Of a stretch of 14,505 nucleotides of DNA, positions 8,061 to 13,898 are shown in pieces. The DNA is taken from positions 152,596 to 167,100 of the forward strand of contig NVVT01000002.1 in assembly GCA_002733465.1 (NCBI GenBank). Direction: 5' to 3'. The notes beneath the pieces were generated by a model that searched no databases, was not told the origin of the DNA, and saw nothing but the letters and a program-made list of their open reading frames with translations. How positions within the stretch are numbered: the first letter of the stretch is position 1; each line of letters starts with the position of its first letter. This DNA comes from Kangiella sp. (GTDB lineage Bacteria; Pseudomonadota; Gammaproteobacteria; Enterobacterales; Kangiellaceae). The position numbers and the translations under genes are program-made.

Positions 8061-8398
8061 TTAGAAAATCAAGTATTAGTTTCTTTGTTAAACAAAACAC
8101 TAGAATCATATTGCTACCGAATACTTCATCAATTTAAGAGATTGTTATCTTGCCAAACTCAACTGAGGAATTACGGTTTATTATTTGTTGCAACTAATAC
8201 AACGTCTATTTAAGGCGCTACAATTGAAAAATCAAATAGTTTATGTTGATATAGATGATAATTTATTCGGTAAAGGACAGGAACTCTTTAAGGGTGAATT
8301 CCTTCAATTTTTGTAGTGAAATGTACCCCTCCTGAGTAGAAACCTTACGTTTTATTTTATCGGTAAACGACAAGTTTAGATAAAATGCATTTTTTAAA
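8061..8398. other. Gap without a supported gene
   Basis: 338 bases between the small membrane protein gene and the converging phosphoesterase gene. A TTG-initiated reading frame of 30 codons (8224-8316) ends in a plausible-looking peptide with the segment VYVDIDDNLFGKGQELFKG, which may be a gene remnant. A hairpin with a T-run lies at its right end. Nothing else is evident. Confidence 0.4.
8354..8395 (+). terminator. AT-rich hairpin with T-run between convergent genes
   Basis: ATTTTATC (8354-8361) and GATAAAAT (8379-8386) are exact reverse complements, extended inward by TAAAC/GTTTA after a 2-base bulge, and followed by six T (8390-8395). It could stop + strand transcription before the minus-strand phosphoesterase gene. 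No T-run follows on the minus strand, so it is less likely to serve that gene. Confidence 0.4.
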
Positions 8399-9211
8399 CT
8401 AACCAATTGAAACTAAGTTATTTTCATCAATTGATATAATTCGAGTGGGATCAAAACCCTCAACTTTTTCATGACCGTTATAACCTCTAGCATTACAGTA
8501 AATTACTGTACCGCAATCCAATATTTCATTAACGAATGCATGTGAGTGACCAAAAATAGATAAAATGGGTGCTTGTTTAGCCGACTCAAAAAGTGGTTCA
8601 AGATCTGATGCAAAAGCTGGGTTCAATGGCGAGCCTTGGTAAATAGGTGATATCCCTTTTCGACTAACGCCATGATGTGTCATCAAAACCACAGCCTCTT
8701 TGCTTTCATTTAAGGTCTTCTCAATAAAAACTCTAGATTCTTGATGCCAGGCCATAGTGTCTATCGGTTTTAGCTTTCTGTATTGCTCCCCTATTTTGAC
8801 CTTAATTCTTCTATAGTCATTCATCATTGATTCTGCAGATTTCATAGCATGTGCTTGGTTACCGAATAGCGCAAAGTCAGTCCATAAATCGGTTACACAA
8901 AACCGTATATTATTGAACACAATCGATTCATTTAGTAAAAATTGTACGTGGGTATTATCAAAGGCATCCCTAAACGCTTTAATGGCTTTGTCTCTTCGAG
9001 TTCCATATAACTCATGATTACCAAGAGTGATCAGCACAGGCTTTTCATTGGTCGCATTTAGAACCCAGTCAAATCCTGAAGCCTTACATCCATCGATGAT
9101 ATCTCCCGCCATTAATACAAGATCGACTTTCTCCGCCACATTTAATTGAAATGGTTTATTTGGAGAATCAAAGCCTAAATGCAAATCGGATACTGCAATT
9201 AAATTTATCAT
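8399..9211 (-). CDS. Calcineurin-like metallophosphoesterase, 270 aa
   Basis: Cytoplasmic two-metal phosphoesterase. All family motifs are present in order: DLH (D9, H11), GD (D37), GNHE (N65, H66), THH (H179/H180) and GHSH (H222, H224). These are the metal ligands and catalytic His of the superfamily, which hydrolyses phosphomono- or diesters of nucleotides, nucleic acids, lipids or proteins. The substrate cannot be inferred from the motifs. The length is normal for a single-domain member, and there is no signal peptide. AGGAA lies before the ATG. It is the second gene of an operon, 22 bases after the stop of the PcfJ-like gene, so the two probably work together. Confidence 0.88.
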   Translation of the reverse strand: MINLIAVSDLHLGFDSPNKPFQLNVAEKVDLVLMAGDIIDGCKASGFDWVLNATNEKPVLITLGNHELYGTRRDKAIKAFRDAFDNTHVQFLLNESIVFNNIRFCVTDLWTDFALFGNQAHAMKSAESMMNDYRRIKVKIGEQYRKLKPIDTMAWHQESRVFIEKTLNESKEAVVLMTHHGVSRKGISPIYQGSPLNPAFASDLEPLFESAKQAPILSIFGHSHAFVNEILDCGTVIYCNARGYNGHEKVEGFDPTRIISIDENNLVSIG

Positions 9212-9233
9212 AAATAAATTCCTACTGTCTTTT

Positions 9234-10484
9234 CTATTGTTTTAAATTCAATCGTTTTAAATTCAATTGTTTGTCATAGGATCCATTAATCCAATCGTCT
9301 ACTATTTTTTTAACCTTTAAGGGTGGATCAATATTACACCTGCCTAACAGACCATGAAGACTGATTCCTTTCTGCTTAGGAAGCCGATTTAGAGTCAGTG
9401 TGTAATCAGTCCCATCAATAGTTACTCTATAAACATCTAAATCCTTTGTTAAAACTTGTTCCGCATAACTTGCTAAACAGTTAGTCATATCGCTCGCCAA
9501 CTGATAAAGCTCACCAAATGTTGCAACATGTCTAATTTCAGGTGTACCTTTAAGGCACGGTATTGGCGTTTTATTCTCTTCTGAAACACCTAACGATAGG
9601 ATCTCTCGCTTAATTTTATAATCAGAATTCTGGCGCTGATGATATTCCTCCAATTTCTTAAACTTAACAACATTTTGATAGTCTCCTCTAATATCAGTTA
9701 ATTTGTCCATTCTTCTAATATCTTTCAATAGCGTAATGAAACTATTTAATTTATCATTATCATACCCACTGCTAAAAAACGGCTCCATATCTTTTTGGAA
9801 TATTAGCTCAATCAAAGGAAGTTCAGCTTGATACAGATTAACAATGAGCTGTAATCGTGCAAGGCTGACAAATTCAAGCTTGAGCAGTTTTTCAATTAAA
9901 TCAGGTTTATGTTTTAATAGAATGTATACCGTTCGAATTAATGCACAAGCATTCTTTAAGCTCCAATTGTTACTCCTAATTCGTTTTAACAAAGCCATAA
10001 ATCTTGGTGGGTATTTAGGGTAACATTTGGCTAATAACTCTTTACGCGAAAGTAAAAGGTCATCCTCACTTAAAATTTTCAATGAATCGACTATAACCAA
10101 TAACAATCCTTGATTATTCAAAAAAACAGCCAACTGAGGGTGTGTACAAAGTAGCGAAAAAAATGATGTGTGATGCATACCCATTTCTAAAAGTGTTTCA
10201 CCAACCTTGACCTTGCTTAAAAACAACCTAATATCGGGACGTAAGCTAATCGTCTCTTGCAAACTAAATCCATCCAAATGGTTCCCATCAAGGTATAGGC
10301 CAATTGGCTCAACTAATAAATGGAGTCCGTCATTACTTTTGGAATTATCCAGCGCGTCTTGACCTTCAATAATGGTAAATCGCATGCCAAGTTGACTTTG
10401 CATATCAAATAACAATAGGTTATCTTTTGATATTTCAATCTTTGTAAAATTCACATAGTGATCTGTCAACACTATTCGGGACAC
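9234..10484 (-). CDS. PcfJ-like domain protein, 416 aa, start altered by an IS
   Basis: The C-terminal third (about 315-400) resembles the PcfJ-like domain: a helix, then DMTNCLASYAEQV (N335-C336), strands VYRVTIDGTDYTLTLNRLP, a GLLGRCN segment (N384), and a closing KKIVDDWIN helix. PcfJ-like proteins occur in conjugative plasmids, phages and islands, and their biochemical role is unsettled. Residues 1-310 are helical, Leu-rich and unrecognised. The GTG start at 10484 and about the first eight codons lie inside the inverted repeat of the IS3 element, so the native start is lost or changed. The next in-frame GTG (codon 11, MNFTKIEIS) is outside the IS. Transcription may come from the IS, which points the same way. 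It shares an operon with the phosphoesterase. The domain call is by eye. Confidence 0.6.
   Translation of the reverse strand: MSRIVLTDHYVNFTKIEISKDNLLLFDMQSQLGMRFTIIEGQDALDNSKSNDGLHLLVEPIGLYLDGNHLDGFSLQETISLRPDIRLFLSKVKVGETLLEMGMHHTSFFSLLCTHPQLAVFLNNQGLLLVIVDSLKILSEDDLLLSRKELLAKCYPKYPPRFMALLKRIRSNNWSLKNACALIRTVYILLKHKPDLIEKLLKLEFVSLARLQLIVNLYQAELPLIELIFQKDMEPFFSSGYDNDKLNSFITLLKDIRRMDKLTDIRGDYQNVVKFKKLEEYHQRQNSDYKIKREILSLGVSEENKTPIPCLKGTPEIRHVATFGELYQLASDMTNCLASYAEQVLTKDLDVYRVTIDGTDYTLTLNRLPKQKGISLHGLLGRCNIDPPLKVKKIVDDWINGSYDKQLNLKRLNLKQ
9240..9269 (-). repeat. 15-bp tandem duplication at the 3' end of the PcfJ-like gene
   Basis: Two adjacent 15-base units (9240-9254 and 9255-9269) differ at one base. 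They encode LNLKR-LNLKQ at the extreme C-terminus of the 416-aa protein, so the duplication keeps the frame. It is probably a recent slippage event. Confidence 0.75.
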
Positions 10485-10488
10485 TCAA
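10459..10488 (+). repeat. IS3 element terminal inverted repeat (IRR)
   Basis: Begins TGATCTGTCAACACTA and carries GGGACACT near its inner end. It matches the other end at 24 of 30 positions and overlaps the first codons of the PcfJ-like gene. Confidence 0.85.
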
Positions 10489-11349
10489 TTACACAACTTT
10501 TTGCATAGCTTCATAATCAACGGGTGACCAATAGTCATTAGTTGAGTGAAGTCTTTGCCTATTATAAAAAACTTCGATGTAGTCAAAAATATCATCGACC
10601 GCTTCATCTCTAGTTTTATATTGCTTATGATTGGTTAACCCTGTTTTTAACGTGTGAAAAAAACTTTCAGCAACAGCATTATCCCAACAATTTCCTTTAC
10701 GGCTCATACTTTGTTCGATGTGGTGTTCTTTCAATAAATCACGATGGCTATTGGATGCATATTGCGAACCTCGATCAGTATGCCACAGTAGTCCTTTAGC
10801 CGGTTTACGTGCCCATATTGCCGATAATAACGCTTGATTAACCAACTCTTGAGTCATTCGTCTATTCATCGACCAGCCAACGACTTTTCTTGAATAGAGA
10901 TCAATCACTGTCGCTAAATAAAGCCAACCTTCCGCTGTCCAAATATAGGTAATATCACCAACCCATTTTTGATTAGGTTTGGTGGCTGTGAACTCTCGAT
11001 TAAGCGTATTAGGTGCAATCGGTTTATCATGTTTAGAATTGGTCGTTGCCTTGAATTTCTTCTTAGTTTTACAAAACAATCCTTCCGCCCTCATTAGTCG
11101 CCCAATCCTGCGGCGACTGACTTGATAATCTTTACGTCCTAAAGCCTTTTTAATCGTTCGAGTTCCGCAGCCGTTTCGTTGCTGGCCAAATATTTCCTTA
11201 ATCAACTCACTGAGCAACTCATTTTCCTTTTCTCGTTCCGTTTTTGACCGGCTGCACCATGCATAGTAACCGGTCTTTGATACGCCCAAGATTAGGCACA
11301 TCGCTGTTACCGTAAATTCTATCTGAGCCTTCATCCATGCGTACTTCAT
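10489..11349 (-). CDS. IS3-family transposase OrfB, 286 aa
   Basis: DDE (rve-type) transposase catalytic subunit. It has an N-terminal HTH_21-like region (ELIKEIFGQQRNGCGTRTIKKAL, then the RRIGRLMRAEGL segment) and then the RNase-H-like core with D132 (VGDITYI), D192 (HTDRGSQYAS) and E228 (NAVAESFFHTLK); D192 and E228 are separated by 35 residues, as the IS3 family requires. The C-terminal YNRQRLHSTNDYWSP motif is typical. The length is full. It starts at an ATG overlapping the orfA stop (ATGA) and is also reached by -1 frameshifting to give the OrfAB transposase. Confidence 0.95.
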   Translation of the reverse strand: MKYAWMKAQIEFTVTAMCLILGVSKTGYYAWCSRSKTEREKENELLSELIKEIFGQQRNGCGTRTIKKALGRKDYQVSRRRIGRLMRAEGLFCKTKKKFKATTNSKHDKPIAPNTLNREFTATKPNQKWVGDITYIWTAEGWLYLATVIDLYSRKVVGWSMNRRMTQELVNQALLSAIWARKPAKGLLWHTDRGSQYASNSHRDLLKEHHIEQSMSRKGNCWDNAVAESFFHTLKTGLTNHKQYKTRDEAVDDIFDYIEVFYNRQRLHSTNDYWSPVDYEAMQKVV

Positions 11350-11639
11350 TGGCTTTCTTTCGCGAAGTACGCTGTGGCCTTTTTTAATATATCCCTCTGC
11401 TCTTTGACCTCAGAAAGTTCTTTTTTCAACCGAACTAACTCATCAAACATTTGTTCGCTGCTTTGTTCCTTAGCTGGCTGTTCAGAAGATTTTACCTTAT
11501 TAACCCAAGAATAAAGTGTGGTCGTTTTAATCCCTAAATCATTCGCTATCTGGCTAGTCGGTTTCTCTGAGCGGATCACCATCTTGACTGCTCGCTCTTT
11601 AAATTCTGTGGTATATTTAGTTTTAACTTTCTTGCTCAT
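11346..11639 (-). CDS. IS3-family transposase OrfA, 97 aa
   Basis: DNA-binding subunit. An N-terminal helix-turn-helix (about residues 8-50: YTTEFKERAVKMVI, then TSQIANDLGIKTTTLYSWV) binds the IS ends. A Leu/Ile-rich coiled coil (about 65-90, FDELVRLKKELSEVKEQRD) serves as the oligomerisation zipper of this family. The length is normal. AAGGAG lies 5 bases before the ATG. It overlaps orfB by 4 bases. Confidence 0.94.
   Translation of the reverse strand: MSKKVKTKYTTEFKERAVKMVIRSEKPTSQIANDLGIKTTTLYSWVNKVKSSEQPAKEQSSEQMFDELVRLKKELSEVKEQRDILKKATAYFAKESQ
11379..11385 (-). promoter_or_regulatory. Programmed -1 frameshift heptamer AAAAAAG
   Basis: On the minus strand the orfA frame reads TTA AAA AAG, so A-AAA-AAG is placed exactly as the slippery heptamer of IS3 elements, 11 codons before the orfA stop. 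A -1 slip leads through KKGHSVLRERKP into orfB and makes the OrfAB fusion transposase. Confidence 0.8.
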
Positions 11640-11676
11640 TTATGACTCCTTAATTTCATTTATATTTTATATGAAA

Positions 11677-11706
11677 TTAAGTGTCCTGTTTAGTGTAGCC
11701 AGATCA
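11677..11706 (-). repeat. IS3 element terminal inverted repeat (IRL)
   Basis: Read on the minus strand it begins TGATCTGGCTACACTAAA. It lies upstream of orfA. A perfect 10-bp hairpin (TTAATTTCAT at 11650-11659, ATGAAATTAA at 11671-11680) sits between it and the orfA start, possibly shielding against readthrough translation from outside. Confidence 0.85.
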
Positions 11707-11709
11707 CCT

Positions 11710-11799
11710 ATGTGTTTAGTAGAAGTTTTAACTGATAGAGGTTATCTAAAACCAATGCATTTCTGCATGTCATTTCCAAACGTTTTTGGCGCTATATAG
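11710..11799 (+). pseudogene. Probable 3' remnant of a gene cut by the IS
   Basis: Beyond the right end of the IS a frame stays open for about 30 codons (it can start at ATG 11710: MCLVEVLTDRGYLKPM...) and stops at TAG 11797-11799, 2 bases before the next ATG. The tight spacing to the HEPN-like gene looks like the end of an upstream operon partner. The product is not recognised. An open frame this short could also be chance. Confidence 0.35.
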
Positions 11800-11801
11800 T
11801 T

Positions 11802-12461
11802 ATGAGCAAGTCTTATAGTAGCGTGCATGAGCACATGCATGAGCAATATATAGAAGGTAAAACGTCAAAGATGTATAAGTCTTTGGATTATTTCTCACGT
11901 TCTATGCTGAATAAAGCAACAATAGTTAAAAATATTAAGAAGGCAAAAATATTGTACAAAGTTGTTAATGAAAAGATAAAATCAAGTGGAACTATGGAAA
12001 ACGATGATATTCATCAGTTATATATGCTATTAACTGATTGTTTTGAAGTTATTGTTGACGATGTAATTCTTTTGTCTGCATTTGAAATGCTAATGAAAAG
12101 AAAATTATTGGCTAAAAGCTATATTATTCACGAAATTACAGAACCGCTTTTTTTGAAAAAGAAACAAAAAAAAGTTCCTATTCACGTTAGAACTATTCAA
12201 TCAAATGCAAAAAATAAAGAGAGTATTAAGTTTAGCGATAATACAATAGGTATTGGTTTTTTAATGAAAAATGACTACTTATCAAAAACAAAAGTCCCAG
12301 ATAGCATACTTAAAGGATTAGCTAAAGTAAGAAATCGACGGAACCTTGTGCATTTTCAATCGCCATTTGCTTGGAGTGTTGATAATGAATTATTAGAGTT
12401 AGTCCAGTATTTAGATAAAGAGATCCCTTCAATTAAGATCAAGGGGGTCAGAAGAACATGA
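11802..12461 (+). CDS. HEPN-like protein, candidate RNase or defence protein, 219 aa
   Basis: Mostly helical, basic, soluble protein. Near the C-terminus LAKVRNRRNLVHFQSP (about 173-188) holds an RN...H signature: R179 to H184 fits Rx4H and R177 to H184 fits Rx6H, the catalytic pattern of HEPN RNases. An acidic segment FEVIVDDVILLSAFEMLMKRK (about 81-101) could be the earlier HEPN helix pair. HEPN proteins are often toxins or effectors in toxin-antitoxin and anti-phage systems. There is no good ribosome site before the ATG, so translation was probably coupled to the frame ending 2 bases upstream, which the IS truncated. The gene may now be poorly expressed. A 12-base perfect palindrome, CTTTGATCAAAG, lies just after the stop (12464-12475). 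The family call rests on one motif. Confidence 0.6.
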   Translation: MSKSYSSVHEHMHEQYIEGKTSKMYKSLDYFSRSMLNKATIVKNIKKAKILYKVVNEKIKSSGTMENDDIHQLYMLLTDCFEVIVDDVILLSAFEMLMKRKLLAKSYIIHEITEPLFLKKKQKKVPIHVRTIQSNAKNKESIKFSDNTIGIGFLMKNDYLSKTKVPDSILKGLAKVRNRRNLVHFQSPFAWSVDNELLELVQYLDKEIPSIKIKGVRRT

Positions 12462-12659
12462 AACTTTGATCAAAGAGAAAACAGTTTGAATGACAATACT
12501 AAATCTTACAATCAGGTCGTTCTATTGAGTTTGTCAGTAATTGTTGATTGATTTTGTGAGCGTTTGGCTATATGTTGGGGGTCTTGTATCTTCAGGTATA
12601 GATGCAAGCTACTTACATAGACGTTTAATATATTATCAACAAAATTAGAGGAGAGACTC

Positions 12660-12764
12660 ATGTCAAAAGGTCAAGATTCAAAAAAGGCAACTAAAAAGAA
12701 ACCTGAAAAAACCATGAAAGAAAAACGCCAAGAAAAAAAGGAAAAAAAAGCCAATAAAACATAG
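12660..12764 (+). CDS. Small lysine-rich protein, 34 aa
   Basis: Starts MSKGQDSKKATKKKPEKTMK and is nearly half lysine, with several Glu. The gene has a strong ribosome site (GAGGAGA, about 12648-12654) 5 bases before the ATG. Short proteins starting MSKGQDxKK and rich in KKxPxKT are, from memory, recurrent in proteobacterial genomes as hypothetical proteins, which supports a real gene. Such a chain would be disordered and could bind nucleic acid or ribosomes; that is inference. The gene stands alone, 198 bases after the HEPN-like gene. Confidence 0.7.
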   Translation: MSKGQDSKKATKKKPEKTMKEKRQEKKEKKANKT

Positions 12765-12952
12765 GTGTAATTCCCTAGTCAAAAATTGTTAAATCCCATG
12801 AAGTTAAGGATAGGGATACGGGTTACGTCACGTTATTAATAAGGTTAAAAGGAGATCATGCAATAAAAATGTGTGTTTTAAGGGTTTTGCGTATTTTACA
12901 ATGCAAGCAAACCTCCATTAACACTCCCCCTCATCCTTAGTTACAGCCATCC

Positions 12953-12981
12953 TTGCATTATAGTAAATATTCGCATAATAT
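12953..12981 (+). promoter_or_regulatory. Predicted promoter of the toxin-antitoxin operon
   Basis: TTGCAT (12953-12958) as -35 and TAATAT (12976-12981) as -10, 17 bases apart. The predicted start of transcription, near 12988, falls inside the palindrome at 12983-13000. The -35 is also part of an inverted repeat, AATGCAAG (12900-12907) and CTTGCATT (12952-12959). Confidence 0.5.
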
Positions 12982-12982
12982 A

Positions 12983-13000
12983 TTAGCTAAGCCTAGCTAA
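12983..13000. promoter_or_regulatory. Operator palindrome of the toxin-antitoxin operon
   Basis: TTAGCTA-agcc-TAGCTAA: perfect 7-bp arms with a 4-base spacer, 13 bases before the antitoxin ATG and over the predicted transcription start. Phd-type antitoxins repress their own operon by binding such palindromes, so this is the likely operator. Confidence 0.65.
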
Positions 13001-13013
13001 CCTATAAATAACT

Positions 13014-13244
13014 ATGCAAACCAATATGCACGAAGCAAAAACCAAACTATCAAAATTAGTCGATGCGGCTATTTCTGGTGAAAAAGTCATCATAGCAAAA
13101 GCCGGTAAACCTCTGGTTCAACTAGTACCTTGTAAACCTAATGTTGAAAGAGTCTTTGGCGCATTAAAGGGTAAAATTAAAATGTCTGGCGATTTCAATT
13201 CACAATCCACCAATGATGAAATAAGCGACCTATTCGGGATCTGA
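13014..13244 (+). CDS. Phd/YefM-family antitoxin, 76 aa
   Basis: Antitoxin that neutralises the PIN toxin encoded next to it and represses the operon. The N-terminal MQTNMHEAKTKLSKLVDAAISGEKV fold with AKAGKPLVQLVP (about 28-39) is the classic Phd/YefM DNA-binding and dimerisation domain. The C-terminal part (about 50-76, DFNSQSTNDEISDLFGI) is the tail that threads onto the toxin. The length is typical. There is no strong ribosome site before the ATG. The stop overlaps the toxin start by one base (TGATG), which couples translation. Confidence 0.92.
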   Translation: MQTNMHEAKTKLSKLVDAAISGEKVIIAKAGKPLVQLVPCKPNVERVFGALKGKIKMSGDFNSQSTNDEISDLFGI

Positions 13245-13630
13245 TGAAAAGAATATTACTCGATACTTGCGCCTTGATTTGGTGGCTCAACGGTTCTTCT
13301 CAACTCGGCTCAGTTGCAAAAGAATATATTGCTCATGCTAATAATGATATTTACGTTAGTGCCGCGTCCATTTGGGAGATGTCTATCAAGCGTCAACAAG
13401 GTAAATTGGAAGCACCGGCTAACCTTGAAGAAATTATAGAAAACCTTGGATTTAATCCTTTAGCTATATCGCTTTTTCATAGCGAACAGGCAGGAAATTT
13501 ACCTTTACATCATAAAGATCCGTTTGACCGAATGTTAATTGCTCAGGCTCAAGCAGAAGGTTTACAAATAATCACTCAAGATAAGCAATTCGACTCTTAT
13601 GGTGTGAAGGTTATTCATGCATCAAAATAG
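13244..13630 (+). CDS. VapC-like PIN-domain toxin, 128 aa
   Basis: PIN-domain ribonuclease toxin. The acidic metal-binding residues are present: D7 (ILLDTCALIWW), E45 (SIWEMSIKRQQGKL), D95 (HKDPFDRMLIAQA) and D113 (ITQDKQFDSYG). SIWE...K and HxDPFDR are signatures of the PIN group paired with Phd-type antitoxins. It acts as a Mg-dependent endoribonuclease on cellular RNA; its target is unknown. It is full length and appears intact. Such modules often stabilise islands, which fits the setting at the edge of accessory DNA. Confidence 0.93.
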   Translation: MKRILLDTCALIWWLNGSSQLGSVAKEYIAHANNDIYVSAASIWEMSIKRQQGKLEAPANLEEIIENLGFNPLAISLFHSEQAGNLPLHHKDPFDRMLIAQAQAEGLQIITQDKQFDSYGVKVIHASK

Positions 13631-13672
13631 TATGCCTCTCAGCGGCTAGTCGATTTAACGTGAGCCCTTCAT

Positions 13673-13695
13673 TATTATTGAATTAATCAATAATA
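13673..13695 (+). terminator. AT-rich hairpin after the toxin gene, weak terminator
   Basis: TATTATTGA and TCAATAATA pair perfectly over 9 bp around a 5-base loop and are followed by TTTT. The stem has almost no GC, so termination would be weak. Confidence 0.35.
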
Positions 13696-13823
13696 TTTTA
13701 GTAGGTTTTTCGGGGACAGGTCTTGCATCGTGCGCTAGGGATTCCTCTCTCTGTTGAGTAACGAATGCTGAAGCCCTCCCTCCTCACCCACTGCGCATTA
13801 ATTAGATCGTCAAAGATATTGAA

Positions 13824-13832
13824 TGCTATAAT
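13824..13832 (+). promoter_or_regulatory. Extended -10 promoter of thrH
   Basis: TGCTATAAT: a consensus TATAAT with the TG of an extended -10, 66 bases before the GTG start. No good -35 is present, as is common with extended -10 promoters. Transcription would start near 13839. Confidence 0.55.
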
Positions 13833-13851
13833 ACGCCCTTACACTATATGT

Positions 13852-13875
13852 TGGGTATCTGTTATCTTATACCCA
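13852..13875 (+). promoter_or_regulatory. Leader hairpin of thrH
   Basis: TGGGTAT (13852-13858) and ATACCCA (13869-13875) pair exactly around a 10-base loop, between the promoter and the AAGGAG ribosome site (13887-13892). It could affect mRNA stability or translation; there is no T-run. Confidence 0.4.
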
Positions 13876-13898
13876 TCTAAACAATTAAGGAGTTTACT

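Larger units (their letters stand above)
10459..11706 (-). mobile_element. IS3-family (IS3 subgroup) insertion sequence, about 1248 bp
   Basis: The element contains overlapping orfA and orfB on the minus strand. Its ends are imperfect 30-bp inverted repeats, 10459-10488 and 11677-11706, matching at 24 of 30 positions and both starting TGATCTG, like IS3 itself. Both genes look intact, so it may be active. No 3-4 bp direct repeat flanks it (TAG on the left, CCT on the right), which suggests rearrangement after insertion. The flanks instead show an inverted match, CACATAG on the left and CTATGTG on the right. It separates the minus-strand PcfJ operon from the plus-strand HEPN-like gene. Confidence 0.88.

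Noticed and set aside
8224..8316. 30-codon TTG-started frame
   Set aside because: The peptide looks protein-like, but a TTG start, weak ribosome site and short length do not support a gene; at most it is a remnant.
11518..11799. 93-codon open frame on the + strand
   Set aside because: Most of it is antisense to the start of orfA and the IS end. Only its last 29 codons, beyond the IS, may be a gene remnant.
12869..12940. 23-codon frame (MCVLRVLRILQCKQ...)
   Set aside because: The nearest GGAG is 14 bases upstream, too far, and the peptide shows no family features.
13704..13740. TTTTTCGGGGACAGGTCTTG, reminiscent of sequences next to REP-associated transposases
   Set aside because: The likeness is from memory only. 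No transposase or paired REP hairpins are present, so no mobile element is called.
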